A DNA stretch of 43,140 nucleotides, taken from IMG/VR virus record IMGVR_UViG_3300035659_000038, positions 1-43,140 of that record. The stretch is one strand, 5' to 3'. The notes beneath the pieces were generated by a model that saw only the letters and a list, made by a program, of their open reading frames with translations, did no database searches and was not told the origin of the DNA. Shown one piece after another: positions 1-8,325 of the stretch. This stretch comes from a virus. The position numbers and the translations under genes are program-made. Every line of letters begins with the position of its first letter. Position 1 is the stretch's first letter.

Positions 1-2
1 AT

Positions 3-140
3 GGTGAAGGGTGGAAATGTCCCTGTCAGTTCAAATCTGTTGGTAGTAGAACCCTTCGGGCAGAAGACATCTTACCCCTATTGAGACCGCAGGTGAAGGT
101 CCGTCGTGTGCCACAGGAGGAACTTGAAACTCCACGATAA
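3..140 (+). CDS. C-terminal end of a truncated gene of unknown function
   Basis: Reading frame 3 is open from the window edge to a TAA at 138-140 and encodes 45 residues including a Cys-Pro-Cys motif and a basic tail (VKVRRV) ending ETPR. The start lies outside the window. Frame 1 is also open but only to position 84, so frame 3 is the better choice. No family is recognised. Confidence 0.45.
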   Translation, partial: GEGWKCPCQFKSVGSRTLRAEDILPLLRPQVKVRRVPQEELETPR

Positions 141-182
141 GTATTGTGCCCTGAACGAACTCTCTTGGTGAGGGGAAACAGA

Positions 183-455
183 ATGACACCAGTATGTGAT
201 GTGTGCCTCAAAATCATATGGAGTGGCAGATTTTGTGATACCTGTAAGAAGGAAAAAGGAGGTGTTAAAAAATGGCTGGTAGCCCATCCTAACTATCAAA
301 AAATATGGCGTTGGCAAAACCCAGAGAAAGTCAAGAAGAATAAATGGGTGCTTTATATGGACCCATACACCATGAAGACCTTTATTGATAAAAAACAGAA
401 GACACCTCTTGATATCCTAATAGAAAAGGAAGAAGAAGGACTACTCCAATGGTGA
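183..455 (+). CDS. Small zinc-knuckle protein, unknown function
   Basis: A 90-residue protein starting MTPVCDVCLK. The ATG at 183 follows a GAGGGG ribosome site; an upstream ATG at 144 in the same frame would add 13 residues but lacks a good site. Two CxxC pairs (CDVC, CDTC) within the first 25 residues predict one bound zinc. The following stretch (AHPNYQKIWRWQNPEKVKKN) resembles the W/NPEKVK motif that often follows the CxxC pair in phage HNH and endonuclease VII N-termini, but no nuclease domain follows. The C-terminus is acidic (EKEEEGLLQW). It is the first of several Cys-rich mini-proteins here. Function unknown. Confidence 0.7.
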   Translation: MTPVCDVCLKIIWSGRFCDTCKKEKGGVKKWLVAHPNYQKIWRWQNPEKVKKNKWVLYMDPYTMKTFIDKKQKTPLDILIEKEEEGLLQW

Positions 456-490
456 GGGTGAGGCAACAGAAGTGAAGGAGGAATGAAGTA

Positions 491-601
491 ATGGGCAGTT
501 GTTTTATGTGTGAGTATTGTATGGCAGTGAGGATATTCAAGACCCCACAAGAGGAGTGGGACCACTATCTATACCATTTCCTCAACGATATGAAGTGGTG
601 A
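491..601 (+). CDS. 36-residue Cys-rich mini-protein
   Basis: An ATG at 491 preceded by GGAGG (478-482) opens a 36-codon frame. The peptide carries Cys at positions 4, 7 and 10 (CFMCEYC), followed by an aromatic, acidic helix-like half (EEWDHYLYHFLNDMKW). The strong ribosome site and the tight fit between its neighbours support it as real. It may bind a metal; no family is recognised. Confidence 0.55.
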   Translation: MGSCFMCEYCMAVRIFKTPQEEWDHYLYHFLNDMKW

Positions 602-613
602 AAGGATAGACCC

Positions 614-907
614 ATGAAACCAGGACCAAGAATCCACTGGTGTAAGTGTTCGACACCTGAACATGATCTAAGAACCATAGTAGTTTATGGAAAACTTACT
701 ATAGTAATTGGTGAAAAAGAAGTCTCTTGGTGTGCTTACGCCGAATGGTACAAATGTTGTGAATGTGGGGACCCTTGGCACACATGCTGGTCAGAAGAAC
801 AACCAACAGAACAAGTGGTTGCTCAATCTGATAATCGTATTTTAGAACTTGAAGGTCCAGTGTATATCTGTAGTAAGTGCTACAATGAACTTTATAAAAA
901 ACCTTAA
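614..907 (+). CDS. Cys-rich protein with zinc-ribbon-like pairs
   Basis: A 97-residue protein with CKC near residue 10, CCEC near 48-51 and CSKC near 87-90, plus several His, a pattern expected for one or two zinc sites. An AAGGATAG ribosome site lies 5-10 bases before the ATG. No catalytic motif is visible. It sits in the leading cluster of small genes and its last codons overlap the next reading frame. Confidence 0.7.
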   Translation: MKPGPRIHWCKCSTPEHDLRTIVVYGKLTIVIGEKEVSWCAYAEWYKCCECGDPWHTCWSEEQPTEQVVAQSDNRILELEGPVYICSKCYNELYKKP

Positions 908-1085
908 ATGGTATTTAGCTATTCCGATTTTGAGTGTCTTGTGGATAGGATACTGGAGTTATATGTATATGTGGGTTATTCTATCACCAGATCGTTTGCG
1001 TAGTAAAAGAAAGTGGAAGAAAATGGAACAAGTATTTTTACAAGACATACAACTACAGGTTAGAGGAGAAAGAGAGCAAAGATGA
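885..1085 (+). CDS. Small single-pass membrane protein
   Basis: A 66-residue frame starting at ATG 885 inside the end of the preceding gene (the frame is open to an ATG at 849). Residues about 8-28 form a hydrophobic, Trp/Tyr-rich span (WYLAIPILSVLWIGYWSYMY), followed by a basic region (RLRSKRKWKK) and a short helix. The positive-inside rule would place the C-terminus in the cytoplasm. The ribosome site is weak, so translational coupling to the upstream gene is likely. Function unknown. Confidence 0.55.
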   Translation: MNFIKNLKWYLAIPILSVLWIGYWSYMYMWVILSPDRLRSKRKWKKMEQVFLQDIQLQVRGEREQR

Positions 1086-1288
1086 ATAGGCATACACTAT
1101 GTTCTCTTATAGTAAGGCCGAGACAGGAGTTCTCTAAAAATGGAGAAATTCCCAAGAATATGAAATGTAGCTTACCACGATGTAGGAGTCGGACTATTTT
1201 CCGTCATCAGTGGGAATGGGATTGCCAACATAATTATTGTGAAGAACACCTCGATTACTACTGGTTCAATGAACGAATGGAATGGTAG
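1082..1288 (+). CDS. Small Cys/His-rich protein
   Basis: A 68-residue frame whose ATG overlaps the upstream stop and follows GAGGAGAAAGAGAG. The second half contains a CxxxxxC, C and CxxHL-type arrangement (CSLPRC, DCQHNYCEEHL) compatible with a compact zinc fold. An internal ATG at 1160 would keep the whole Cys cluster and is an alternative start. Function unknown. Confidence 0.6.
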   Translation: MNRHTLCSLIVRPRQEFSKNGEIPKNMKCSLPRCRSRTIFRHQWEWDCQHNYCEEHLDYYWFNERMEW

Positions 1289-1303
1289 TTGGAGACATAT
1301 TAT

Positions 1304-2617
1304 ATGAAAATTTGTATTATGACGAACTTATGCGATTTTAATAGGGGTTATAGTCTCACCTCTATTATTGCTGATCAATGTAAAATGCTTCACACATATG
1401 GACATGAGGTCGTTCTTTTCGTTAATGACAACTTTCGAGACACCTATCCCGTTCCTCCTGATGTTGAGATTAGGAAGGTCATGCCAAATGTTGCTCTTAT
1501 CGACTATAACTCAGAAGAAGAACTGACAGAACAACACAGAAAGTATGTTGACGAAAAACTAAAGCCTGTTTTACTGGAACATCTAAAAGAGTTCCAAATA
1601 TGTCTGACACATGACCTGTGCTTCACGGGGTGGAACCTCTTATATGCCTTAGGGTTAAAAGAGACTGCTGACCAGACCCGACATTGCTTATTCTTACATT
1701 GGATACATAGTGTTCCTCGTAGCTATCAAAAGGACTGGTGGGACATAGGTAAATACGGAAACAACCACAAGATAGTATCTCCGTCTAAAACTAATGCCCT
1801 CCTTTTGTCAGAACGCTTTCGCGGTCTATTAGACGATGTGGTAGTGATTCCACATATCAAAGACCTTAGAACCTGGTTTGATTTCGGGGAAGATACAGAA
1901 GCATTTATCCGAGAGCACCCAGGAATGATGTGGGACGATGTAGTAATGGTTTATCCTGCCTCGTCAGATAGAATGAAAAGCAAACAATGTCATATTCACA
2001 TAATGACCGCAGCTGCGTGTAAAAGACGTTGTATCACTTGTACATTGGTATTTGCTAATCAATGGGCAACCGAAACAATCAACAGACAGGTACGAGAGCG
2101 AGAAGACATTACAAAGCTTAAGGAGATTTGTAAAGAGATGAACCTGACCTACAGCCCAGAAGGTGGTCAGCATTGTGATGTAATCTTTACATCAGACTTT
2201 GAGCATCCAAAATATGATCATGGAATACCAAAGAAGATGCTTTGTGAGTTGATGTGCTGTGCCAACCTGTTTATGTTTCCGACCATAGAAGAGGCTTGGG
2301 GACTTGTTGGACCAGAGGCTGCCCTTTGTGGAAACTATATTGTTCTCAATAGAGACTTGGATGTGCTTAGTGAGGTATTTCAAGATGAAGGACTCTACTA
2401 TGGATTCGGGAGTTCTTACAGACACCTCAACATTGAGTCAGGTCAAGAACTAAAATACACAGACGATATTGCTGCCAGTATCCTTCATAATATGTTCAAA
2501 GAGAACTTGGTCAAGACAAGAACAATTACAAGGCAGCTTTATAATTATGACAGAATCTATCAGAGATACTACGAACCTCTGATTACAAGTTGGTCCTTCC
2601 AACAAGAACAACCTTAG
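1304..2617 (+). CDS. GT4-like glycosyltransferase (GT-B fold)
   Basis: A 437-residue protein. The ATG at 1304 has GGAG nine bases upstream; the frame is open back to a TTG at 1289. It opens with a Rossmann-type strand and the loop typical of GT4 donor/acceptor domains (MKICIMTNLCDFNRGYSLT), followed by HTYGHEVVLFV. Around residues 329-343 it has EEAWGLVGPEAALCG, which matches the C-terminal E-x7-E donor-nucleotide motif of GT4 enzymes. The family transfers a sugar from a nucleotide sugar to an acceptor; donor and acceptor cannot be read from sequence. It heads a coupled run of sugar and methyl transfer genes. Cysteine is unusually frequent (CMTAAACKRRC-like region, LMCC). Confidence 0.8.
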   Translation: MKICIMTNLCDFNRGYSLTSIIADQCKMLHTYGHEVVLFVNDNFRDTYPVPPDVEIRKVMPNVALIDYNSEEELTEQHRKYVDEKLKPVLLEHLKEFQICLTHDLCFTGWNLLYALGLKETADQTRHCLFLHWIHSVPRSYQKDWWDIGKYGNNHKIVSPSKTNALLLSERFRGLLDDVVVIPHIKDLRTWFDFGEDTEAFIREHPGMMWDDVVMVYPASSDRMKSKQCHIHIMTAAACKRRCITCTLVFANQWATETINRQVREREDITKLKEICKEMNLTYSPEGGQHCDVIFTSDFEHPKYDHGIPKKMLCELMCCANLFMFPTIEEAWGLVGPEAALCGNYIVLNRDLDVLSEVFQDEGLYYGFGSSYRHLNIESGQELKYTDDIAASILHNMFKENLVKTRTITRQLYNYDRIYQRYYEPLITSWSFQQEQP

Positions 2618-2629
2618 AAAAGGAGCAAT

Positions 2630-2872
2630 ATGAGTGATCCACTTGTTATAGTTGAATGGGAAGATATAACATCGTCATCTTGTTGGCAGCCTAAGGACAA
2701 CATTGACCTTGATCCAGTTCAGTGCTATAGTTGTGGTTGGTTGATCAAGCAAACTGAAACCTCTATTACAATCGCTGGTTCTCGCAATCCCGACGATTAT
2801 GGCGACTTAACAACAATCCCGAATAGCAATGTAAAGAAGATTTATAAACTGAGGAGAAATGGGGTTCTATGA
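2630..2872 (+). CDS. Small phage protein of unknown function
   Basis: An 80-residue protein with an AAAAGGAG ribosome site seven bases before the ATG. The pattern (VEWEDI near the start, SCGWLIKQT in the middle, TTIPNSNVKKIYKL at the end) resembles a small beta-rich phage family of unknown role that I have seen next to many phage operons; this is recollection and not a search result. Its stop overlaps the next ATG by ATGA, so it is coupled to the following glycosyltransferase. Confidence 0.7.
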   Translation: MSDPLVIVEWEDITSSSCWQPKDNIDLDPVQCYSCGWLIKQTETSITIAGSRNPDDYGDLTTIPNSNVKKIYKLRRNGVL

Positions 2873-3831
2873 CTTTGCCTACCTTTCTGTTTTTACACAG
2901 CAAAAGAACAAGAGCGGACCCGTGGTTTATTAAAACAGATTGGACTACAGACTTGTTCAACTATCTGGTCAAGAGACGCTTGATTTCTAACTGGAGAGTC
3001 TGTTGGGTGGATCGGTATCTACAAGATAGGACAGGTCAGAGGTTCAGGGGGTACGAATCTGTCGAACAGATCGAGATATTACCAACTGACATCGTCTGGT
3101 TGAGAGGTCCTGCTGAGTGGTGGCAACCGCTAACTCAAAAGCTACAACACCATTCGGTGATTTCTTATCGAGCAGGTAAGAGGCCAGCATTTCAAGGTGA
3201 TTACGAGTTAGATGACTTTTCTACTGACCCGAACTTGATTCTTTATAAGCCTGCGAGTAGTTTGTTCAAGTATCAGCCAATCGAAACAGACTATGACTTT
3301 TGCCTTGGTGGCAACATATCGATCTACGATAATAAGGGACAATACAAAAGTTATCTAATGACTCTGCTTTATGACCAACTTGCCCAACAACATTCCCGTT
3401 CAGTAGTTCCAGGTAAGTTTTTATCTAACAAGCCTCAAGGCTCTGATGTTTTACGGAACAATAAAAGTGTTGATATAGTTGAGTCTATGTCAAGAGAGGA
3501 TCTCAACATATTATATAATCGTTCAAAAATATTTGTTAGCTCTACACGAGCAGGGCAAAATGATAGGTGTGTGATTGAGGCATTGTCTGCTGGATGCCCA
3601 GTTCTGATTCATAAAGATAGTTGTCAGTACTTTCCACCTTATCTTCTTCGAAATCGCTTTATTAGAATATTTAGCAATGACAATCCACTCGAACTATTAG
3701 ATAGTATCAAACATCTCCTAAGTCTTAACAGAAAAAGAGTAGCCGAAGTATCACGATCTACAATCGGTGTTGAAAGAGCGGCAACACCTTTCATTAAAAT
3801 ACTGGTAAAAGCAAAAAGAGGTCCAAAATGA
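2869..3831 (+). CDS. Second GT4-like glycosyltransferase
   Basis: A 320-residue protein. The C-terminal half shows the donor-binding signature of GT4 enzymes around residues 228-248 (GQNDRCVIEALSAGCPVLI), preceded by LNILYNRSKIFVSSTRAG, which is the usual strand and loop before the E-x7-E region. The N-terminal domain is short and divergent, so the family is assigned mainly from the C-terminal half. It overlaps both neighbours by four bases (ATGA), indicating one operon with the methyltransferase and the GT2 enzyme downstream. Acceptor unknown: candidates are virion proteins, DNA bases or host surface glycans. Confidence 0.7.
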   Translation: MTLPTFLFLHSKRTRADPWFIKTDWTTDLFNYLVKRRLISNWRVCWVDRYLQDRTGQRFRGYESVEQIEILPTDIVWLRGPAEWWQPLTQKLQHHSVISYRAGKRPAFQGDYELDDFSTDPNLILYKPASSLFKYQPIETDYDFCLGGNISIYDNKGQYKSYLMTLLYDQLAQQHSRSVVPGKFLSNKPQGSDVLRNNKSVDIVESMSREDLNILYNRSKIFVSSTRAGQNDRCVIEALSAGCPVLIHKDSCQYFPPYLLRNRFIRIFSNDNPLELLDSIKHLLSLNRKRVAEVSRSTIGVERAATPFIKILVKAKRGPK

Positions 3832-4406
3832 TTGAGTTATATGGAGACGACTTTATGAAAAATCGTCATAAATATGCTTCTCGTGCCCCCATTATGTGTA
3901 AAGGTATTATAGATATTTGGCACCCTAAAACTCTTATAGATGTCGGATGTAGTATAGGGGATTTAGTAAAAGAGTACCTTGATAAAGGAATAGATGCCAG
4001 AGGGATTGAGGGTAATCCTGCCTGTATTAAGTATTTAGTTTGCCCTACCGATAGAGTTATTATTCATGATCTTACAAAGCCGATGGACACTTTACCTATC
4101 GTTGATGTTGCTACCTGTTGGGAGGTCTGCGAGCACATCGAACCCGAGTATATAGACATATTTATAAATACTCTCGTTCTTTTATCTAACACACTTGTAA
4201 TCAGTATTTGTTGTTATGGTCCTACTACCAAGCTACATCCAAGTGTATTCCCTATTAGTTTCTGGCTAAAAAGGTTCGAGCAAAGAGGCTTTCATAGAAA
4301 GCCCGAAAAAGAACTTCTACTTAGAGAAAAGTGGGAAACAATCAAGGGTCGAGGTGCTGTAAAAGAGCAATATAAAAATCTAATAATATTTGAGAGGACA
4401 CTATGA
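3828..4406 (+). CDS. Class I SAM-dependent methyltransferase
   Basis: A 192-residue protein. Motif I (LIDVGCSIGDLV, about residues 36-47) forms the SAM-binding loop, with an acidic residue (GIEGN, about 59-63) at the end of strand 2 and a motif IV-like CWEVCEHI (about 97-104). This arrangement is typical of Methyltransf_23-like small-molecule or sugar methyltransferases. No DPPY-type DNA motif is present. Placed between glycosyltransferase genes with ATGA overlaps on both sides, it most likely methylates a glycan or nucleotide-sugar product; that role is inferred. Confidence 0.8.
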   Translation: MIELYGDDFMKNRHKYASRAPIMCKGIIDIWHPKTLIDVGCSIGDLVKEYLDKGIDARGIEGNPACIKYLVCPTDRVIIHDLTKPMDTLPIVDVATCWEVCEHIEPEYIDIFINTLVLLSNTLVISICCYGPTTKLHPSVFPISFWLKRFEQRGFHRKPEKELLLREKWETIKGRGAVKEQYKNLIIFERTL

Positions 4407-5329
4407 CAGACCTTGCTGTAATAATCCCATTCGCTTTGGAATGGCCCCAAATAGTATTCACGATTAGGGCAGCACACGAAGATCTTGTTGGGATAGACCA
4501 CAAAATCATAGTGGTCGATAACTTCTGCTATGAGTTGGAACAACAAGAGAAGGTAAGAGATAGAGCAAGTACCCAGTTAGAAGATCTTGCTAAAAGATAT
4601 GACTGGTTGAACTATCTAACCTATCAGGAGAAGTTGAGTCATTGGTGCTGTAAGAACCTTGCGATTGCCAACACAAACGCAGATATCTTCTTGTTTTTAG
4701 ATGGACATGTTGTACCAAAACAACGATCATTAAGAGATGCGTTTACTTTTTATAGAAGAAACCACGAAGGGTTAGATGGAACTCTACATCTTCCACTGAC
4801 CTATCATATATTGGAGGAACACCAACTTATTTATAGTTTAGTGTATAAACCGGAAGAGGGGATCTGTCATTATACCTTCTGCGGTAAGCCTGAAACAAAT
4901 CAGGAGGTATTTGAAGTGCCCTGTATGAGCAGTTGCGGAATGTTCATGACCAGGAACCTTTATAATCTTATGGGGCAGTGGCATTCTTCAATGACCGCCT
5001 ATGGTGGTGGAGAAAATGACATGAACTTCACATTGGCAACTATCGGTAAGAAGCATTGGATTTACAATCCAGGGTGCCTTCACCACCATGGAGACAAAAG
5101 GGAGTATAGTTGGAACTGGTTAGGTTATAACTATAATAGGGCTCTTGCTACCTACAAGTTCGGTGGAGAAGTGTGGATGTGGAAGTATCTCGCTACCATT
5201 TCAAAGCAAGTAGACAAGTCCATACTACCAGGTTTAGTCAATATGGGAAATGAGATCATGAAAATAGTCGAAAGACCAAAGCATCATATTGTAATGACAA
5301 TAGAGGAATGGAGTGAAAGATGGCTATGA
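4403..5329 (+). CDS. GT2-like glycosyltransferase (GT-A fold)
   Basis: A 308-residue protein. It starts with the GT-A nucleotide-binding strand (LAVIIPFALEW) and IIVVDN near residue 36-41, followed by a DxD-equivalent in IFLFLDGHVVP (about 95-105). A later GGGENDMNF segment (about 210-220) matches the ED-type catalytic base region, and the C-terminal CLHHHGDKR supplies metal-binding His residues as in polypeptide GalNAc-transferase-like GT2/GT27 enzymes. That similarity makes a protein Ser/Thr acceptor possible but not proven. Four-base overlap with the methyltransferase upstream; ten-base overlap with the MT-A70 gene downstream. Confidence 0.8.
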   Translation: MTDLAVIIPFALEWPQIVFTIRAAHEDLVGIDHKIIVVDNFCYELEQQEKVRDRASTQLEDLAKRYDWLNYLTYQEKLSHWCCKNLAIANTNADIFLFLDGHVVPKQRSLRDAFTFYRRNHEGLDGTLHLPLTYHILEEHQLIYSLVYKPEEGICHYTFCGKPETNQEVFEVPCMSSCGMFMTRNLYNLMGQWHSSMTAYGGGENDMNFTLATIGKKHWIYNPGCLHHHGDKREYSWNWLGYNYNRALATYKFGGEVWMWKYLATISKQVDKSILPGLVNMGNEIMKIVERPKHHIVMTIEEWSERWL

Positions 5330-5895
5330 CACCAGCACTACCAGATAACAAGTATTCGATTATATACGCGGACCCTCCGTATCACTACTATGGAGACCCT
5401 AATAAAAATGCGGCTGCTGGTAAGCATTATAGTTTGATGACCACAGATGACATTTGTAAGATGCTTGTACCGAAGGCAAAGAAGGCGGTATTATTTCTTT
5501 GGGCAACAGGACCAAAGATGCCAGAGGCAATAAGAGTTATGAAAGAGTGGGGTTTTCACTATAAAGGTGTTGCTTGGGTCTGGGTGAAAACAAACAAAGC
5601 AGGTAAGATTATCCAAGGTCAAGGTGTTCGACCTACCTTTGTAAAGCCCACAACAGAGTTTGTACTGGTTGGTGGAACAAATAAAAGAGGAAGAACCTTT
5701 CCTATTCTTGATGAAGGGATGGGTCAGGTGGTTTTGGCACCCAGAGAAGAACACAGCAAGAAACCAGATATCATAAGAGATCGAATAGTCGAACTATTGG
5801 GAGACCTACCTCGTATTGAACTATTTGCTCGTCAGCAGACACCAGGTTGGACATCGTGGGGGAATGAGGTGCCAAATGTCAATGATATTGTATAA
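5320..5895 (+). CDS. MT-A70 family adenine-N6 methyltransferase
   Basis: A 191-residue protein. The catalytic DPPY motif is at residues 18-21 (IIYADPPYHYYG), followed by HYSLMTTDDI, LFLWATGPKMPEA and a GVAWVWVKTN segment, the standard order of phage MT-A70 enzymes. These transfer a methyl group from SAM to N6 of adenine in DNA. The ATG at 5320 has GGAG upstream; a second ATG at 5326 is possible. The C-terminal ELFARQQTPGWTSWGNE is also characteristic of the family. Likely role: protection of phage DNA from restriction. Confidence 0.9.
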   Translation: MAMTPALPDNKYSIIYADPPYHYYGDPNKNAAAGKHYSLMTTDDICKMLVPKAKKAVLFLWATGPKMPEAIRVMKEWGFHYKGVAWVWVKTNKAGKIIQGQGVRPTFVKPTTEFVLVGGTNKRGRTFPILDEGMGQVVLAPREEHSKKPDIIRDRIVELLGDLPRIELFARQQTPGWTSWGNEVPNVNDIV

Positions 5896-6619
5896 TGCCG
5901 ACTGCCTCGAAATGATACCCTGCCTCACCCAGAAGTTCAGGTTGGTTCTTTGTGATTTACCCTATGGGATAACAGCCTGTGATTGGGACAAGAAGATTGA
6001 CCTTGTGAAGTTCTGGGAAGTGGTCAAGCCTATTCTAACAGAGGATGGTAGTGTAGTAATGTTTGGTAGTCAGCCATTTACTACTGATTTGATAAGTAGT
6101 AATAGGAAGATGTTCAAGTATGAGTGGATATGGTATAAAAATAAGGGAACTGGACACCTTTCTGCTAAACATAGACCCCTACGCACTCACGAAAGTATTT
6201 TGGTATTCCAAAATAAACCCTTCTATAATCCACAAATAACAGATGGACATAAGCCAATGTCTAATGTATATGCCAAACCGAGTGTGAAAGAGAAGAAAGA
6301 TGGCTATGATATATACAACATTCACAAACACAGCGAACACTTGGATAAACGAACTACCCGATTACCGCGTTCAGTGATAGAGTTTCGTGTATTGGACAAT
6401 ATCAAAAAGGAGAAGACCCATCCCACTCAAAAGCCCGTTCCTCTTCTTGAATACCTAATCAAGACATATACCAATGAAGGTGATTGGGTATTGGACCCCA
6501 CGGCTGGTAGTTTTAGTGTTGGAGTTGCGTGCCGAAACACTAATAGACATTTTGTAGGTATCGAAATGAGTGAGACTTATTATAATATAGGTTGTGAAAG
6601 GTTAGGAATAAAGCAGTAA
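5876..6619 (+). CDS. Beta-class type DNA N-methyltransferase
   Basis: A 247-residue protein. Motif IV DLPYG is at about 27-31 and motif I (DPTAGSFSVGVAC, about 207-219) follows near the C-terminus, the IV-then-I order of beta-class N4-cytosine or N6-adenine methyltransferases. The THPTQKP segment before motif I is also typical. The start at 5876 is chosen because GAGG lies six bases upstream; ATG 5882 and ATG 5864 are alternatives, and the frame is open further 5'. It overlaps the MT-A70 gene by 20 bases. No restriction enzyme is adjacent, so it is an orphan modification enzyme. Confidence 0.88.
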   Translation: MSMILYNADCLEMIPCLTQKFRLVLCDLPYGITACDWDKKIDLVKFWEVVKPILTEDGSVVMFGSQPFTTDLISSNRKMFKYEWIWYKNKGTGHLSAKHRPLRTHESILVFQNKPFYNPQITDGHKPMSNVYAKPSVKEKKDGYDIYNIHKHSEHLDKRTTRLPRSVIEFRVLDNIKKEKTHPTQKPVPLLEYLIKTYTNEGDWVLDPTAGSFSVGVACRNTNRHFVGIEMSETYYNIGCERLGIKQ

Positions 6620-6650
6620 AAGTAAGTGGTATAACAAAAGAAAGGTATTT

Positions 6651-6794
6651 ATGAAAAAAGAAAACATAATGTCCAAAGAACAAATCAAGATTTATAAGGG
6701 TATTATTAGTGGTAAGTATGTAAATGGATTTCGACATACCTTCTATTTTACAGATACCAAAAGAAAGTTTGTCATTACTTATAAGGTGAAGTGA
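6651..6794 (+). CDS. Small basic protein of unknown function
   Basis: A 47-residue frame starting at ATG 6651 after AAAGAAAGG. It is Lys/Tyr-rich and reads as a beta-hairpin-like peptide (GKYVNGFRHTFYFTDTKRKF). Its TGA overlaps the next ATG (TGATG at 6792-6796), which supports coupled translation. No family is recognised. Confidence 0.55.
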   Translation: MKKENIMSKEQIKIYKGIISGKYVNGFRHTFYFTDTKRKFVITYKVK

Positions 6795-7264
6795 TGCGTT
6801 ATCTCCAAAAATCGTTTAGCGTACCAATACAAGTAGATATGCCACAAGACGAGTGGGATGCGATTTTCAAAGAAAAAACACCAGAAAACTTCGACTTTTT
6901 CAAGTACTCTATTGAGTTTGAGAAGAGAGTGATCATTGAAGGTCTAAAACAAGGTTTGTTTGGTAAAGAGGTACAAGTCCCACTGAAGCCGAATAAGTTG
7001 TACACTTCACCGCTTGCCAAGAAGATTGGGACAAGGTTCAACTACGATAGGCCTGCTGTTATTGAGTACTATGGTGTTCAGAAACGAAGTTTTGGGTTTA
7101 TGGAGGCAGCTGTCAATCGAAACTATATGCCAACGATATTGGCAGTTGTTGTTCATTTCAATGCTATCAAAAATGAGCACATAGTTCAGTTGGCACCTGA
7201 CCTTCTACCATACTTCCCTTTCTTCAAGCAGGAAATCGTTAAAATCAGGTTTCCAAAGGAGTAA
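6794..7264 (+). CDS. Phage protein of unknown function
   Basis: A 156-residue soluble protein starting MRYLQKSFSVPI; the ATG at 6794 is favoured over the GTG at 6791 because of AAGGTG at 6784-6789. It has alternating charged helices and a C-terminal segment rich in Pro/Phe (LLPYFPFFKQE). No motif is recognised. It is one base away from the next gene, so it belongs to the same operon as the methyltransferases. Confidence 0.7.
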   Translation: MRYLQKSFSVPIQVDMPQDEWDAIFKEKTPENFDFFKYSIEFEKRVIIEGLKQGLFGKEVQVPLKPNKLYTSPLAKKIGTRFNYDRPAVIEYYGVQKRSFGFMEAAVNRNYMPTILAVVVHFNAIKNEHIVQLAPDLLPYFPFFKQEIVKIRFPKE

Positions 7265-7265
7265 T

Positions 7266-7796
7266 ATGTCTAAGTGTTCACAAGCATACGACCCCTATAG
7301 TAGGATAGGACTGATTTTCTTACCACCTGATCAAATCGATAAGTGGGTATCCCATGATATCGTTTTGACACCAGAGGATGTTGTACTAAAAGAAACAATC
7401 AGAGAGGTAAAGAGCCAGCTACTCGCAATCGCAGATCAAGGAGCAGAAGAGTTTCTAACTGACCTTCAAGAAAAGATTTATGATCTACGAAAGCAGGGCG
7501 AAAGTCAGATGGAGATTGGTAGGCGGCTTGACAGGTATGACAATCCAAGAACCGCATTTTCATGCGTTAATATAGGGCTATATGGAAGGAAGCAAAGAAA
7601 GAAGGGCAAACAGAATGGGCCAATGTGTGGTGGACTAATAAGAAAGATGAACAAAAGGCTAACCAAGATGGAACGAGTGGCATTCCTTCTTTCAATGCTG
7701 AACGAGGCTCGTAATCAAAATGTCAAGGTTTGTTTAGAATACTTGAAAACAACTGACCCATTTTGGAGTGAATGGGAAAAACAGGAGATAAAATAA
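7266..7796 (+). CDS. Putative DNA-binding protein with HTH-like segment
   Basis: A 176-residue basic protein starting after AAAGGAGTAAT. Around residues 76-105 the sequence IYDLRKQGESQMEIGRRLDR resembles a helix-turn-helix in which a short helix, Gly turn and recognition helix are followed by Arg/Lys-rich text (YGRKQRKKGKQ). The helix-turn-helix assignment is tentative. Overlaps the next ATG in a TAATG arrangement. Possible regulator or recombination accessory factor; no homologous family is recognised. Confidence 0.65.
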   Translation: MSKCSQAYDPYSRIGLIFLPPDQIDKWVSHDIVLTPEDVVLKETIREVKSQLLAIADQGAEEFLTDLQEKIYDLRKQGESQMEIGRRLDRYDNPRTAFSCVNIGLYGRKQRKKGKQNGPMCGGLIRKMNKRLTKMERVAFLLSMLNEARNQNVKVCLEYLKTTDPFWSEWEKQEIK

Positions 7797-8014
7797 TGAC
7801 TGAAAAAGAAATAGATAGTGTATTAGATGACTTTATCAAATCTCTCAAGAGACAACACAGATTAGAAGAATGCGTAAAGGTACTGCTAAAGGCTACTGAT
7901 ACTGGAACTATTGTAGCAATCAGGTTTTATCTTCAAAATCTAAAACAAACCACCATGTCGAAAAAAACATCATATCGAACATTCACTTCTCGGAGAGGCA
8001 AATGTGCTCAGTAG
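7796..8014 (+). CDS. Small helical protein of unknown function
   Basis: A 72-residue protein. ATG 7796 is chosen because AGGAG lies about eight bases upstream and it overlaps the preceding stop (TAATG); the frame is open to an ATG at 7772. The first 40 residues look helical and charged (EKEIDSVLDDFIKSLKRQHR), and the end is basic (SYRTFTSRRGK). The last 13 bases overlap the next gene. Confidence 0.6.
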   Translation: MTEKEIDSVLDDFIKSLKRQHRLEECVKVLLKATDTGTIVAIRFYLQNLKQTTMSKKTSYRTFTSRRGKCAQ

Positions 8015-8325
8015 GTTATTGTAAGCAGTTCAATGCCTGGAACCATAAAAAAAACAAACCTTACAAGGTTTGCCAGTATCATAAAGATAAGCAGACAGCC
8101 CATAACAAAACTCTTTGGACAAAATATCGAAAGCCCAAGTTCAAGATCAATACCATTAAATGGAGGGTAGCAGGGCTCTGCCCGTATTGTGGTCATCCAA
8201 GGGCACCAGGTAAAATAAGGTGTGCCAATCATATAAAGTGGAACAATGAATATCAAGCAAGAAGAAGATCAAATCGTAAGCGAATGTCAAGCGGGGTGTC
8301 AAAACTCTTGGAAGGTCTTTGTTGA
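8002..8325 (+). CDS. Zinc-binding protein paired with a sigma-like gene
   Basis: A 107-residue basic protein with GGAGAGG upstream of ATG 8002. It has an N-terminal Cys/His group (C2, C7, C24 in NKPYKVCQYHK) and a second group in GLCPYCGHPRAPGKIRCANH. A long Arg/Lys tail (YQARRRSNRKRMS) suggests nucleic acid contact. The gene at 41979 shares the layout: an N-terminal Cys site, W-N-x-K-x-NKPY-x-x-C, then G-x-C-Y/x-CG-x5-G-x-x-C. Both lie immediately 5' of a sigma region 2-like gene, so the two proteins may work together. It overlaps that sigma-like gene by 80 bases. Confidence 0.7.
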   Translation: MCSVGYCKQFNAWNHKKNKPYKVCQYHKDKQTAHNKTLWTKYRKPKFKINTIKWRVAGLCPYCGHPRAPGKIRCANHIKWNNEYQARRRSNRKRMSSGVSKLLEGLC

